Counted from the first letter of the stretch, positions 12,826 to 22,869 are shown. The stretch is 60,937 nt of DNA from Planctomycetota bacterium (GCA_019636275.1 JAHBXY010000038.1:1-60937), one strand, 5' to 3'. The notes: generated by a model from the letters alone, not told the origin. Made by a program: numbers and translations.

Positions 12826-14846
12826 GCCTGTGGCTCCCCCTCCTGGCGGTCGACACCTCGTCCGTCCGCGGCCTCCTCGGGGTGATCCTCGGCGTCGGGG
12901 CGCTGATCTTCGTCCATGAGCTCGGCCACTTCCTCGCCGCCAAGTGGGCCGGCGTGAAGGTCGAGGTCTTCTCGCTCGGCTTCGGGCGGCGGCTGTTCGG
13001 CTTCCGCCGCGGCGAGACCGACTACCGCGTGTCGCTCCTGCCGCTCGGCGGCTACGTGCGCATGCTCGGCCAGGCCGACGACGACCCCAATCAGCCGGCC
13101 ACCGAGGACGCGCGCGACTTCCGCAACAAGAGCGCCGGCAAGCGCTTCGTGATCCTGGTCGCCGGCGTGGTCATGAACCTCGTCTTCGCGGCCTTCGCCT
13201 TCGTCCTGGCCTTCGGGCTGGGGATCGAGTTCACGGCGCCGGAGGTCGGCGCCGTCGAGCCGGGCAGCCCCGCCGCGCGGGCCGACCTGCGCCCGGGCGA
13301 CGTCGTGCAGGAGATCGACGGGTCGGCCGTCCTGGGCTTCCAGGACCTGCAGACCCTGGTGGCGCTGTCGACCGACGAGATGGAGCTCAAGGTCCTCCGC
13401 GGCGGCCAGGAGCTCACGACCCGCGTGAAGCCCTTCCGCGGCGAGACCGACTCCTACGCGCAGATCGGCGTCGCGCCGGCGCGGGTGATCGGCGCGCTCG
13501 CGCCGGACTCGCCCCTCCAGGGCAAGGTCCACCCGGCGACCCCCGCCCGCAGCGACCGGCTCCTCAACGTGTCGCCCGTCGACAGCCGCGTCGATCCCGC
13601 CGCCCGCATGACCGACCGGCAGGTGGCGCGCGCGATCGACCTCGCCCGCGGCCGCGTGGCGATCACCGTCGAGCGCACGAGCTACGGCCCGGGCGGCGCG
13701 CCGACGGGCGTCGAGCTCGTGCCGCTCGAGGTCGACGTCCCCCAGCGCCCCGAGTTCTCGCTCGGCCTCGACCTCCCCGACGAGGCCTGGGTGCGGCGCC
13801 TGCCCGCTGACGGCCCGGCCGCGAAGGCGGGCGTCGAGGTCGGCGACCGGATCGTGGCCCTGGGCGACGTGACGCCGGTCACCCAGTCGAACCTGCGCGA
13901 CGTCGTGGCCGACGTGGGCGCGCGCCAGGGCGAGGCCGCCGTGCCGCTCGTCGTCGAGCGGCCGGGCGCCGACGGCCAGCGGCAGCGGGTCGAGCTGCAG
14001 GTGTCGCTCGAGCTGCAGAACGCGCGGCAGCTCGAGGCGGCGCTGGCCGGGGTGGAGGGCACGGACGAGCGGCTCGCCGTCCGCCGCGCCGTCGGCCGCT
14101 GGATGCTCGGGATCGAGTACCGCGCCGACGTCGTCGGCGCGCCGTCGACGCTGCCCCTGGCCGACGAGGGCGCCGAGCCGGTCACGCTCCAGCCGGGCGA
14201 CCGGATCGTCTCGGTCTGGCTGAACCGCTCGTTCCTCATCTGGCGCGACGAGCAGCCGATGATCGGCCCCGACCTCCTCAAGCAGGTGCTCCGCGCCCGC
14301 GGCGAGGAGCCGCTCCAGCTCTCGTGGATCCCGCGCGGCGAGACGACCGCCCGCACGGCCGTCGTGCGCCCGTTCAAGACGGGCGAGACCTACGGCGAGC
14401 TGGGCCTGGCCGCCATGTACCGCGAGGTGACGATCCGCCGCGGCCCGCTGCAGGCGGTCGCCCTGGGCATGCACCAGACGGCCATCCAGACGCAGCGGAT
14501 CTTCATGATGCTCCGCTCGTTCCTCACGGGCGACGTCAGCCCGCGCGAGCTCGGCGGGCCGATCCAGATCGTCAGCGTGGCCTACACGGTCGCGACGAAG
14601 GACACCTTCGCCAAGCTCCTGCACCTCCTGGCGATCCTGTCGGTGAACCTGGCCGTGATCAACATCCTGCCCATCCCCGTGCTCGACGGCGGGCACATCT
14701 TCTTCCTGATCCTGGAGAAGCTGAAGGGCCGCCCGGTCTCCAACGACGTGCTGGCCTACGCGCAGTGGGTGGGGCTGTTCATGATCCTCGGCCTCATGGC
14801 GCTCGTCTTCTTCAACGACATCCGCCGGGTCGGGCTCGGGCAGTGA
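12810..14846 (+). CDS. rseP: RseP-like site-2 membrane metalloprotease with several PDZ domains
   Basis: 678 aa, about half as long again as E. coli RseP (450 aa). Intramembrane zinc protease of family M50, which cleaves membrane anti-sigma factors or signal-peptide remnants. HELGH at residues 36-40 in TM1; LLPLGGYVRM follows. A TM segment lies near 118-140. PDZ1 at about 145-210 (EPGSPAARADLRPGD), PDZ2 at about 318-400 (ADGPAAKAGVEVGDRIVALG), a third PDZ-like region at about 430-530 (LQPGDRIVSVW). The second active-site motif NILPIPVLDGGH is near 617, followed by a terminal TM. The ATG lies inside the end of dxr. The extra PDZ regions suggest unusual substrate gating (inference). Confidence 0.93.
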   Translation: MPDVLSLWLPLLAVDTSSVRGLLGVILGVGALIFVHELGHFLAAKWAGVKVEVFSLGFGRRLFGFRRGETDYRVSLLPLGGYVRMLGQADDDPNQPATEDARDFRNKSAGKRFVILVAGVVMNLVFAAFAFVLAFGLGIEFTAPEVGAVEPGSPAARADLRPGDVVQEIDGSAVLGFQDLQTLVALSTDEMELKVLRGGQELTTRVKPFRGETDSYAQIGVAPARVIGALAPDSPLQGKVHPATPARSDRLLNVSPVDSRVDPAARMTDRQVARAIDLARGRVAITVERTSYGPGGAPTGVELVPLEVDVPQRPEFSLGLDLPDEAWVRRLPADGPAAKAGVEVGDRIVALGDVTPVTQSNLRDVVADVGARQGEAAVPLVVERPGADGQRQRVELQVSLELQNARQLEAALAGVEGTDERLAVRRAVGRWMLGIEYRADVVGAPSTLPLADEGAEPVTLQPGDRIVSVWLNRSFLIWRDEQPMIGPDLLKQVLRARGEEPLQLSWIPRGETTARTAVVRPFKTGETYGELGLAAMYREVTIRRGPLQAVALGMHQTAIQTQRIFMMLRSFLTGDVSPRELGGPIQIVSVAYTVATKDTFAKLLHLLAILSVNLAVINILPIPVLDGGHIFFLILEKLKGRPVSNDVLAYAQWVGLFMILGLMALVFFNDIRRVGLGQ

Positions 14847-15124
14847 GCAGCGAGCGCGAGGAGCTGGCCCCGTTCGTCGACCAGGACGTGGTCCTGGACA
14901 CCCGCGGGGAGCTGCTCTACATAGGCAAGCTGAAGCACGCCGGCGACTGGTTCCTGGAGCTGGTCGACGCCGACGTGCACGACCTCATGGAGTCGCGCAC
15001 CTCGAAGGAGCTCTACGTCCTCGAGGCGGCGAAGTTCGGGATCAAGAAGAACCGCCACTCGGTGCACGTGCGGAAGGTCGAGGTCGTGAGCATCTCGCGG
15101 CTGGCCGACGTGATCATCTACTGA
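14843..15124 (+). CDS. small conserved protein, possibly Sm-like fold
   Basis: 93 aa, beginning at GTG overlapping the rseP stop (GTGA). No signal peptide or TM. The sequence (VVLDTRGELLYIGKL, ELVDADVHDLMESRTSKE, RKVEVVSISRLADVIIY) matches my recollection of small planctomycete proteins with the TLxxADVHD and VVSLSRLxDV pattern, which read like a five-stranded Sm-like barrel. Fold is inference; function unknown. Translationally coupled between rseP and kdsD. Confidence 0.75.
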   Translation: MSSEREELAPFVDQDVVLDTRGELLYIGKLKHAGDWFLELVDADVHDLMESRTSKELYVLEAAKFGIKKNRHSVHVRKVEVVSISRLADVIIY

Positions 15125-15146
15125 GGCGGCGGGGCGAGGGGGGGGC

Positions 15147-16124
15147 TTGGTCGACGACGACGAGGTGATCGCCTTCGGGCGCGAGGTCCTGCGCCTCGAG
15201 GCCGAGGCGGTCGGCGCGCAGGCCGACCTGCTCGACGTCCGCTTCGCGCGCGCCGTCGACCTGGTCCTCGGGTGCGCCGGCCACGTCGTGACCACGGGCA
15301 TGGGCAAGTCGGGGATCGTGGCCCAGAAGATCAGCGCCACGCTGGCCTCGACCGGGACGCCGTCGTTCTACCTCCACCCGGCCGAGGCGATCCACGGCGA
15401 CCTGGGGCGCGTCGGCCGCCGCGACCTCGTCGTGGCCCTCTCGCGCTCGGGCGACACCGAGGAGCTCAAGCGGCTGATCCCGGCCGTGAAGAAGATCGGC
15501 GCCGGGCTCGTGGCCGTCACGGGCGACCCCGAGTCGGCCCTCGCGCGCCACGCCGACTGCCTGCTCCTCCTGCCGCGCGCGCCGGAGGCCTGCCCGATCG
15601 GCCTGGCCCCGACGACGTCGACCACGGCCCAGCTCGCGCTCGGCGACGCGCTGGCCATGGCCGTCTCCAAGCGGCGCAACTTCACCCGCGAGGACTTCGC
15701 CCTCTACCACCCGGGCGGCGCGCTCGGGCGCTCGCTGATCAAGGTGCGCGAGGTCATGCGCCCGCGCGCCGAGCTCCCGCCGGTCGCCGTCGGCGCGGTC
15801 ACGCGGGCCGCCCTGGTCGAGGCCGGCGGGCTCGGTCGCCGCCCGGGGGCGCTCGTCGTCGTCGACGGCGCGCAGCACGTCGCGGGGCTCCTCACCGACG
15901 GCGACGTCCGCCGCCACGTCCTGCGCGACCCGACCTTCCTCCAGCGCCCGATCGAGGACGTCATGACCCGCGCCCCGCGCACGGTGCGCGGCGACCAGCT
16001 CGCCGCCGAGGCGTGGCACATGATGAACGAGTTCAACTTCGACGAGCTGCCCGTCGTCGACGCCGACGGCCGCTACCTGGGGCTCCTCGACGTGCAGGAC
16101 CTGCTGGAAGCGGGAGTGGTGTGA
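15147..16124 (+). CDS. kdsD: arabinose-5-phosphate isomerase (KdsD/KpsF family)
   Basis: 325 aa. Interconverts ribulose-5-phosphate and arabinose-5-phosphate, the precursor of Kdo in lipopolysaccharide. SIS domain with TGMGKSGIVAQKISATLAST (about residues 50-69), HPAEAIHGDLG, LSRSGDTEEL and the glycine-rich HPGGALGRSL typical of KpsF. Two CBS domains follow (about 205-260, containing VVVDGAQHVAGLLTDGDVRR, and 270-325 ending GRYLGLLDVQDLLEAGV). TTG start 15147 follows a G-rich stretch. Presence implies an LPS-bearing outer membrane (inference). Confidence 0.95.
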   Translation: MVDDDEVIAFGREVLRLEAEAVGAQADLLDVRFARAVDLVLGCAGHVVTTGMGKSGIVAQKISATLASTGTPSFYLHPAEAIHGDLGRVGRRDLVVALSRSGDTEELKRLIPAVKKIGAGLVAVTGDPESALARHADCLLLLPRAPEACPIGLAPTTSTTAQLALGDALAMAVSKRRNFTREDFALYHPGGALGRSLIKVREVMRPRAELPPVAVGAVTRAALVEAGGLGRRPGALVVVDGAQHVAGLLTDGDVRRHVLRDPTFLQRPIEDVMTRAPRTVRGDQLAAEAWHMMNEFNFDELPVVDADGRYLGLLDVQDLLEAGVV

Positions 16125-16149
16125 TCGACGGCTGCGGCCGCGGATGCCG

Positions 16150-16219
16150 GGCGAGGGGGGGCGCGCGCGGCCGATAGGATCCGGCGATCGATATCGGCCG
16201 CGCGCGCTCCCCCCTCGCC
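16150..16219. terminator. 27-bp inverted repeat, convergent terminator
   Basis: Arms 16150-16176 and 16192-16219 are complementary over 27 bp with a single bulged base (GGCGAGGGGGG, GCGCGCGCGGCCGATA), loop of 15 nt. Sits between kdsD (plus) and the TPR gene (minus). No U-tract. Confidence 0.7.
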
Positions 16220-16287
16220 TCGGCCTCCGCGGCCTCGCCTCGCTCGTCGCTGCGTTCCACCCGTGGCCTGGGCGTTTCGCGACGAGC

Positions 16288-18042
16288 TCAGAACCCGGGG
16301 CGGTCGTCGTCGTCTTCGTCGACGTCCTCGTCGTCGTCGTCGTCGACCACGTCCGAGTCCGACGCGAGCAGACCGTCGTCGTCGTCGTCGTCGTCCTCGT
16401 CGAGGTCCATGTCGTCCTCGTCCCCGTCGTCGTCAGGGACCTCGTCGTCCTCCTCCAGCTCCTCGACCTCGTCGCCCGAGCCGTCGTCGTCCTCGGAGTC
16501 GTCGCCGTCGTCCTCGAGCTCGAGGAGGTCCTCGCCCTGCCCCGCGACGTCGTCGTCCTCGGAGTCGGGGATGGCGGCGATCGTCGCCTCGTCGAGGCCC
16601 AGGTCGCGCAGCATGCGCTCGGTCGTCTCGGTCGAGGGGCTCCCCAGGCGCACGAACTCGCGGTGCGCGGCCACGACGAACGGCGTGGCCTCGTCCTCGC
16701 GCTCGAGCTCGAGGAGCAGCCCGGCGCGGTTGACGTAGGCGATCGCCAGGTGCAGCGGGTCGCCGCGCGTCTCGAACAGGTGGCAGGCCTGCTCCGAGTA
16801 CTCCAGCGCCGCGCGCAGCTGCCCGCGCTTCTTTAGGATGATCCCGATGTTGTCCTTCACGCCGGCCAGGAGCACCGGGTCGCTCTGCGCGTCGAGGTAC
16901 TCCTCGGCCCGGCGGAAGTGCTGCAGCGCCCGGTCGCTGTCGCCCATGTCGTCGTAGACGGTCCCGAGCGCGTTGTAGGCCGAGGCGATCAGCGAGTCGT
17001 CGCGCAGCTTGACCCCGAGCTCGCGCGCCTCCTCGAGCCGCGCCACGGCGCCCTCGAGGTCGCCCGTCTCCTTGAGCGCCAGCCCGAGGTTGAACACGTG
17101 CTTGGCCCGGTCCTCGGGGTAGTCGGCGAACTTCTCCAGGCCGACCGTGTACTCCTCGATCGCCCGCCGGTGGTCGCCCCGGCGCAGGAGCACGTTGGCC
17201 ACGTTGGTGCGCGCCTGCACGTGCCCGCGCACCTCGCCCAGCGCGTCGAACAGGCCCGCGGCCAGCTCGTAGGCGGTCACGCCCTCGCTCCAGTCGCCCT
17301 GCTTGACGAAGGCGTGCCCGAGGGCCAGGAGCGCCTCGGCCTGCTCGTGGCGCCGCCCGGCGCGGGCGTGGATCTCGGCCACCTCGCGCAGGGCCGGCAC
17401 GACGCGGTCGACGTCGCCCTGCGCGCGCGCCACGGCGGCCTGGAGCTCGAAGGGCTCGGCGTAGCCCGGGTCGAGCCGCGTCGCCGCGCCCAGCTCCGCC
17501 TCGAAGGCGTCCTCCTGCCCGCCCGCCCACGCCGCGCGCGCGCGGGCCAGGGCCAGGAAGGCGTCGAGCGACTCGGTCCCGCGCGCCGCGCGCATGGCCC
17601 GCCGCGCCCCGTCGTCGACCGGCCCGCCGGGGACGACGAGCAGCACGCGCCGGGCGGCCTCGTCGAGGACGTCCTGGAAGCTCGCCTCGGGGCCCGACGC
17701 CCGCACCGCCTCCGCCGCGCCCCCGGCCCCGCTCACGTGCAGCTCGAGCGACAGCGCCCGCCCGCGCGCGTAGGCGCCGTGGACGACGAAGTCGGCGCCC
17801 GTCTGCGCGACGAGCCCCTCGAGCTCGGCGGCCGGCAAGGGCCCCGCCGGCGGCTCGAAGCCCAGCGTGCGGCACAGCCGCGCCGCCGGGTCGGCGCCGA
17901 CGACCCGCCGGCCGGTGGCCTCGAGCCGCTTGCCCAGCGCGCGCGCCAGCGAGCTGCCCAGCCAGAAGTCGAACTCGGCCGCCTCGCCGGCCGGCCGCGC
18001 GAACGGGAGGACCAGGACCAACGGCGACTGGGCTCGTCTCAC
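16288..18042 (-). CDS. TPR protein with TolB-N-like start and hyperacidic C-terminal tail
   Basis: 584 aa. Residues 1-140 hold a beta/alpha region (LVLVLPFARPAGE, then GADFVVHGAYARGRALSLEL) resembling the TolB-N-like domain attached to TPR proteins in signalling genes. About six to eight TPR units follow (AYNALGTVYDDMGDSDRAL, VFNLGLALKETGDLEGAVA). The final about 100 residues are almost entirely Asp/Glu with few spacers. GTG 18042 is preceded by GAGG at 9 nt; a TTG 54 nt upstream is open but unsupported. No signal peptide, so cytoplasmic. Function unknown. Confidence 0.8.
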   Translation of the reverse strand: MRRAQSPLVLVLPFARPAGEAAEFDFWLGSSLARALGKRLEATGRRVVGADPAARLCRTLGFEPPAGPLPAAELEGLVAQTGADFVVHGAYARGRALSLELHVSGAGGAAEAVRASGPEASFQDVLDEAARRVLLVVPGGPVDDGARRAMRAARGTESLDAFLALARARAAWAGGQEDAFEAELGAATRLDPGYAEPFELQAAVARAQGDVDRVVPALREVAEIHARAGRRHEQAEALLALGHAFVKQGDWSEGVTAYELAAGLFDALGEVRGHVQARTNVANVLLRRGDHRRAIEEYTVGLEKFADYPEDRAKHVFNLGLALKETGDLEGAVARLEEARELGVKLRDDSLIASAYNALGTVYDDMGDSDRALQHFRRAEEYLDAQSDPVLLAGVKDNIGIILKKRGQLRAALEYSEQACHLFETRGDPLHLAIAYVNRAGLLLELEREDEATPFVVAAHREFVRLGSPSTETTERMLRDLGLDEATIAAIPDSEDDDVAGQGEDLLELEDDGDDSEDDDGSGDEVEELEEDDEVPDDDGDEDDMDLDEDDDDDDDGLLASDSDVVDDDDDEDVDEDDDDRPGF

Positions 18043-18158
18043 GGCCTGGGACCTCGACCCGAGCCGGACTCTAGACCTAGACCTCCCCGTGCGCAACGGG
18101 CGCGCCGCGGCTTGCCTCCCCGCCCCCCGCGAGGAAGGATGCGCCGCGGGAGGCCCCC

Positions 18159-19430
18159 TTGACCGCGACCCCGCCCGAGCCCCGCCCCGTCCAGCTCGAC
18201 GCCATGTCCCCGCGCGAGCGCCGCGAGCTGTTCCTGGCCCTCCCCAAGACCGACCTCCACTGCCACCTCGACGGCTCGCTGCGCGTCTCGACCGTGGCCG
18301 AGCTGGCCGCCGACCGCGGCGTCCGCGCCCTCGCCGAGCGCCTCGGCTACCGCCTGCCCTCCGACACCTCCGAGGAGCACCTGGGCAAGATCCTGGCCCC
18401 GGGCCTCGGCTGCCAGAGCCTCGAGGAGTACCTGCTCCCGTTCGACATCATCTGCGGCGTCCTCCAGACCCGCGAGGCGCTCACGCGCGCCGCCTACGAG
18501 CTGGCCATGGACGCGGCCGCCGAGAACGTGTGGTACCTCGAGGTGCGCTTCGCCCCGCAGCGCCACATCCATCCCGAGCTCTCCGGGATCGAGGTCATCC
18601 GCGCCGTCGACGACGGCCTGCGCAAGGCCGAGGAGGAGACCGGCGGCAAGATCCTCACGGGGATCCTCATCTGCGCCATGCGCAACTACCACGAGAGCAT
18701 CGGCGACTACCACCGCCGCGTGCGCGGCATGTTCCCCTACGCCACCTCGCGCGAGCTGGGGAGCCTGTGCTCGCTCGCCGCCGCGCGCCTGGCCGTCGAG
18801 GCCAAGCGCGCCGGCGTCTCGCGCGTCCTGGGCTTCGACCTCGCCGGCGCCGAGGCCAACTTCCCCCCGTCGCACCACCGCGAGGCCTTCTCCTGGTGCA
18901 TCGACAACTTCCTCGACATCACCGTCCACGCCGGCGAGGGCTACGGGCCGGCCTCGATCCAGGAGGCCGTCACCCACCTCAACGCCCAGCGCATCGGCCA
19001 CGGCACGCGCATCCTCGAGGAGGGCGACGGGCTCCTCACCTACCTGCGCGACCGCCGCGTCGCCGTCGAGGTGTGCCTGACGTCGAACCTCCAGACCAAG
19101 GCGATCCCGTCGCTCGACGCGCACCCCTTCCGCCGCTTCCTCGCCGAGGAGGTGCGCGCGCCCCTGTGCACCGACAACCGCCTCGTCTCGAACATCACGC
19201 TCACCGACGAGTACGAGCTGGCCTGGCGCCACTTCGGCCTCTCCCCCAAGGAGATCCGCCGCACCGTCCTCTACGGGTTCAAGGCCGCCTTCGTCCCCTA
19301 CGCCCGGCGCCGCCACCTGCTCCTGGCCGCCAAGGCCCGCCTGCGCGAGCTGGGCCTCGGCGGCCAGTGGACCCGCGCCGAGGAGGAGGCGTTCGACGCC
19401 TGGAAGCGCGGGGCCGCCGCCACGGCCTGA
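18159..19430 (+). CDS. add: adenosine deaminase
   Basis: 423 aa. Deaminates adenosine or deoxyadenosine to inosine in purine salvage. Zinc ligands HCHLDG (34-39, with the preceding KTDL typical of the family), the HAGE motif near residue 258 and CTDNRLVSN near 337 are all present, as is RIGHGTRI between them. TTG 18159 has GGGAGG upstream; ATG 18204 (residue 16) is an alternative and would give a length nearer the usual 340-400. Stands as a single gene. Confidence 0.93.
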   Translation: MTATPPEPRPVQLDAMSPRERRELFLALPKTDLHCHLDGSLRVSTVAELAADRGVRALAERLGYRLPSDTSEEHLGKILAPGLGCQSLEEYLLPFDIICGVLQTREALTRAAYELAMDAAAENVWYLEVRFAPQRHIHPELSGIEVIRAVDDGLRKAEEETGGKILTGILICAMRNYHESIGDYHRRVRGMFPYATSRELGSLCSLAAARLAVEAKRAGVSRVLGFDLAGAEANFPPSHHREAFSWCIDNFLDITVHAGEGYGPASIQEAVTHLNAQRIGHGTRILEEGDGLLTYLRDRRVAVEVCLTSNLQTKAIPSLDAHPFRRFLAEEVRAPLCTDNRLVSNITLTDEYELAWRHFGLSPKEIRRTVLYGFKAAFVPYARRRHLLLAAKARLRELGLGGQWTRAEEEAFDAWKRGAAATA

Positions 19431-19547
19431 GCCCCGGCTTTACACCCAAGTGCCTGCGCGGCAACGCCACCCGCGACCAGGTTGACCCGTACTGGCGCCC
19501 TCGTTAACGTCCCTTGACATCGAACCCGGCAACGGCGTCGAGGGCTC

Positions 19548-21719
19548 ATGGCGCGCCTGATCGTCTGCGGCAAGGACGGGCAACCCCACCGGATCGTGGA
19601 GGCCGAGGGCAAGGTCATCACGATCGGCCGCTCGTCCGAGAACCACGTCCAGATCGACGACCTCAACAGCTCGCGCCACCACTGCGAGATCCACGAGACC
19701 TCGGGCGCCTTCGAGCTCGTCGACAAGGACTCGCGCAACGGCGTGTTCGTCAACGGCCACCGCGTGCAGCGCGGGCGCCTCGAGGCGGGCGACAAGCTGG
19801 AGATCGGCACGACGATCCTCTACTGGGACCGCGTCCCCGACGTCCTGGCCCATCCCGACGAGGGCAAGGTCACGAAGAACATCGCCACGGGGATCTTCTC
19901 CCCGCCCGGCGACCCGACCGGCGTCGTCGAGCACCTGAGCTCGGTCCTGCAGACCGGCCGCCTCACCCGCCCCGAGGTCGTCGCCGCCGCCGTCGAGCTG
20001 GCTCCCACGCCGCGCGGCGACGAGCCGACGCGCCCGCGCGGCGCGCTCGGCGACGAGCTGTCCGAGCTGCGCCGCCTGCTGCAGCTCAACAAGACGCTCA
20101 ACTCGGAGCTGAACCTGCGCCGCCTCCTCGAGCGCGTCATGGACACCGTGATCGAGGTCTCGGGCGCCGAGCGCGGCTTCCTGATCCTCAAGGACGGCGG
20201 CAAGGACGACCCCGACGAGTTCAAGGTCAAGGTCTCGCGCAACATCGACCGCGAGTCGATCAAGGACGCGCGCGAGAAGATCTCGGGCACGATCGTGCGC
20301 GAGGTGCTCGAGCACGGCCGCTCCGTCCTCCTCACCGACGCCGCCCACGACTCGCGCTACAGCGGCCGCGAGAGCATCCTCTCCATGAAGCTGCGCTCGG
20401 TCCTCGTCGTGCCGCTCCGGCACCGCGAGCGCGTCCTCGGCGCCATCTACCTCGACAACCGCTTCGCCTCGAGCCGCTTCGACGAGCGCGCCCGCGAGCA
20501 GCTCGAGCTCGTCGCCGACCAGTCGTCGATCGCCATCGAGAACGCGCGCCTGTTCGAGGAGAACGCCCGCCAGCGCGAGGAGCTGCAGCACGCCAAGGAG
20601 GAGCTCGAGCGCCTCAACCAGACGCTGCGCCAGCGCGTCGAGGTCCAGGACCGCGAGCTCGTGCGCGCGCGCGAGGCGCTGGCCGCCCACCGCGAGGAGG
20701 TCCAGCTCCGCTACGACTACTCGCACATCGTCACGCGCTCGCCCAAGATGCTCGAGGTCTTCATGATCCTCGACAAGATCACCGACTCGAGCGTGCCGGT
20801 GCTCGTGCAGGGCGAGAGCGGCACGGGCAAGGAGCTGATCGCGCGCTGCCTGCACTACAACGGCCCGCGCCAGAAGCACCAGTTCGTGTCCGAGAACTGC
20901 GCCGCGATCCCCACGAACCTCATGGAGAGCGAGTTCTTCGGCTACGTGCGCGGCGCCTTCACCGGGGCGACCGCCGACAAGATGGGCCTGTTCGAGCTCG
21001 CCGACGGGGGCACGCTGTTCCTGGACGAGATCGGCGACATGGACCTCGACATGCAGACGAAGCTCCTGCGCGTGCTGCAGGACGGCGTCCTGCGCCGCGT
21101 CGGCAGCAAGGAGTTCAAGCGCGTCGACGTGCGCCTCGTCTCGGCCACCAACCGCGACCTCCTGGCGCTCATCAAGGAGGGCCGCTTCCGCGAGGACCTC
21201 TACTACCGCCTCAACGTGATCAACGTCCTCCTCCCGCCGCTGCGCGAGCGCAAGGAGGACGTGCCGCTGCTCGCCGAGCACTTCCTGGCCCGCGAGGCCA
21301 AGCAGGCCGGCAACCCGCCCAAGGCCTTCTCGGGCGAGGCGCTCGACCTCATGCTCCGCTACGACTGGCCGGGCAACGTGCGCGAGTTCGAGAACGAGAT
21401 CATGCGCTCGAGCGCCCTCTCCAAGGAGACGATCCGCCCCGAGCACCTGTCGAAGACGATCGTCGACGGCCCGCTCGACGCGTCGCCCGGCACCGCCACC
21501 GGCGCCCGGATCCGCAGCCTGGCCCTCTCGGGGCGCACCCTCAAGGAGCTCGTCGCGGCCGAGGTCGACGAGATCGAGCGCGCCGCGATCACCGAGGTCC
21601 TCAAGCGCTGCAAGTACAAGAAGAGCAAGGCGGCGCAGATCCTGGGCGTCTCGCGCCCGACGCTCGACGCCAAGATCGACAAGTACGGCCTCTCGCGCGA
21701 CGCCGTGCTCACGGACTGA
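19548..21719 (+). CDS. FHA-GAF sigma-54-dependent transcriptional activator
   Basis: 723 aa. FHA domain at about 20-95 ([29 protein letters not shown]), which binds phosphothreonine peptides. GAF domain at about 185-350, coiled coil at 345-395. Sigma-54 interaction AAA+ domain with Walker A GESGTGKE at about 422-429, GAFTGA at about 469-474 and Walker [13 protein letters not shown]-terminal Fis-type helix-turn-helix ([19 protein letters not shown]). All parts needed for open-complex formation are present. Input is expected to be Ser/Thr kinase signalling via FHA plus a ligand or redox cue via GAF (inference). ATG has GAGGG 5 nt upstream. One base before the aminotransferase. Confidence 0.95.
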   Translation: MARLIVCGKDGQPHRIVEAEGKVITIGRSSENHVQIDDLNSSRHHCEIHETSGAFELVDKDSRNGVFVNGHRVQRGRLEAGDKLEIGTTILYWDRVPDVLAHPDEGKVTKNIATGIFSPPGDPTGVVEHLSSVLQTGRLTRPEVVAAAVELAPTPRGDEPTRPRGALGDELSELRRLLQLNKTLNSELNLRRLLERVMDTVIEVSGAERGFLILKDGGKDDPDEFKVKVSRNIDRESIKDAREKISGTIVREVLEHGRSVLLTDAAHDSRYSGRESILSMKLRSVLVVPLRHRERVLGAIYLDNRFASSRFDERAREQLELVADQSSIAIENARLFEENARQREELQHAKEELERLNQTLRQRVEVQDRELVRAREALAAHREEVQLRYDYSHIVTRSPKMLEVFMILDKITDSSVPVLVQGESGTGKELIARCLHYNGPRQKHQFVSENCAAIPTNLMESEFFGYVRGAFTGATADKMGLFELADGGTLFLDEIGDMDLDMQTKLLRVLQDGVLRRVGSKEFKRVDVRLVSATNRDLLALIKEGRFREDLYYRLNVINVLLPPLRERKEDVPLLAEHFLAREAKQAGNPPKAFSGEALDLMLRYDWPGNVREFENEIMRSSALSKETIRPEHLSKTIVDGPLDASPGTATGARIRSLALSGRTLKELVAAEVDEIERAAITEVLKRCKYKKSKAAQILGVSRPTLDAKIDKYGLSRDAVLTD

Positions 21720-21720
21720 C

Positions 21721-22869
21721 ATGCCCCGCCCGCCCCACGTCAGCCCGCACGTCGCCGCCATGCCGGGCGGGATCTACTCGGCGCTGGCCCACCGCCTCGA
21801 GGCGCGCGAGGGCGAGGTCTACCCGTTCCACGTCGGCGACACGTGGATGGAGCCGCCCGACGGCTGCCGCATGGAGGACCTGCGCACGGCCGACCACCCG
21901 GGCCTGCACCGCTACGCGCCGGTCCAGGGCCTGCCGGCGCTCCTCGACGCGATCGTCGAGCGCCAGCGCGCGCGCACGGGCCTGCCCGTCGAGCGCCGCG
22001 ACGTCCTCGTGGCCGCCGGCGCCACGGGGGCGCTCGGCGCCGTCGTCGGCGCCCTCGTGGCCCCGGGCGACGAGGTCCTCGTCCTGGCGCCCCACTGGCC
22101 GCTGATCGCCGGGATCGTGCGCGCCGTCCACGGCGTCCCGGTCCCCGTGCCCTTCTTCCCCGAGGTCACCAGCGTCGCCGAGGCCGTCGCGGCCGTCGCC
22201 GCGCGCCTGACCGCGCGCACGGTGGCCCTCTACCTGAGCACGCCCAACAACCCGACCGGCCGCGTGCTCCCGGCCGCCTGGCTCGAGGCGCTGGCCGCCT
22301 GGGCCAGCGACCAGGGCCTGTGGCTCCTCGCCGACGAGGTCTACGAGGACTACCAGTTCGAGGGTCGCCACGCCTACACGCGCCCGCTCCTGCCCGGGCG
22401 CACCTTCTCGGCGCACTCCTTCTCCAAGGCCTACGGCATGGCCGGCAACCGCTGCGGCTACGTCGTCGGCCCGGGCGAGGTCATGGAGCACGTGCGCAAG
22501 GTCAGCACGCACACCTTCTACGCCACGCCGACCGCCGCGCAGGTCGCCGCCGCCCGCGCCCTCACCGGCCCGGGCGACGCGTGGGCCGCCGCCGCGCGCG
22601 CCCGCTACGCCGACCTCGGCGCGCGCGTCGCCGCGCGCCTGGGCCTCCCCGCGCCCGAGGGGAGCACGTTCCTGTTCTTCGACGTGGCCCGCCGCCTCGA
22701 CGCGCGCGGCCTCCAGGGCTTCCTCGAGGACTGCGTCGAGCGCGGCCTGCTCCTCGCGCCGGGCCCCAGCTTCGGCCCCTACCCCACGCACGTGCGCCTC
22801 TGCTACACCGCCGCGCCGCCCGACGTGACCCTCCGCGGCGTCGAGGCGCTGGCGCCCCTGCTCGCCTGA
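21721..22869 (+). CDS. PLP-dependent aminotransferase, class I/II
   Basis: 382 aa, fold-type I. STPNNPTGR near residue 170, DEVYEDY near 205 and the PLP-lysine motif SFSKAYGMAGNRCGYVVG near 233. C-terminal LCYTAAP includes the substrate-binding region but lacks the common RFSYA form. Substrate cannot be told from sequence; aspartate- or aromatic-type aminotransferases look most similar. ATG one base after the activator's stop, so cotranscribed. Confidence 0.9.
   Translation: MPRPPHVSPHVAAMPGGIYSALAHRLEAREGEVYPFHVGDTWMEPPDGCRMEDLRTADHPGLHRYAPVQGLPALLDAIVERQRARTGLPVERRDVLVAAGATGALGAVVGALVAPGDEVLVLAPHWPLIAGIVRAVHGVPVPVPFFPEVTSVAEAVAAVAARLTARTVALYLSTPNNPTGRVLPAAWLEALAAWASDQGLWLLADEVYEDYQFEGRHAYTRPLLPGRTFSAHSFSKAYGMAGNRCGYVVGPGEVMEHVRKVSTHTFYATPTAAQVAAARALTGPGDAWAAAARARYADLGARVAARLGLPAPEGSTFLFFDVARRLDARGLQGFLEDCVERGLLLAPGPSFGPYPTHVRLCYTAAPPDVTLRGVEALAPLLA

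Noticed and set aside
12582..14696. 704-aa minus ORF over the RseP gene
   Set aside because: Antisense shadow with repetitive composition; the plus strand carries clear M50/PDZ motifs.
16144..16836. plus-strand Val-rich ORF opposite the acidic tail
   Set aside because: Simple antisense of GAC/GAG repeats.
19440..21761. 773-aa minus ORF over the sigma-54 activator
   Set aside because: Antisense shadow; no recognisable domain.
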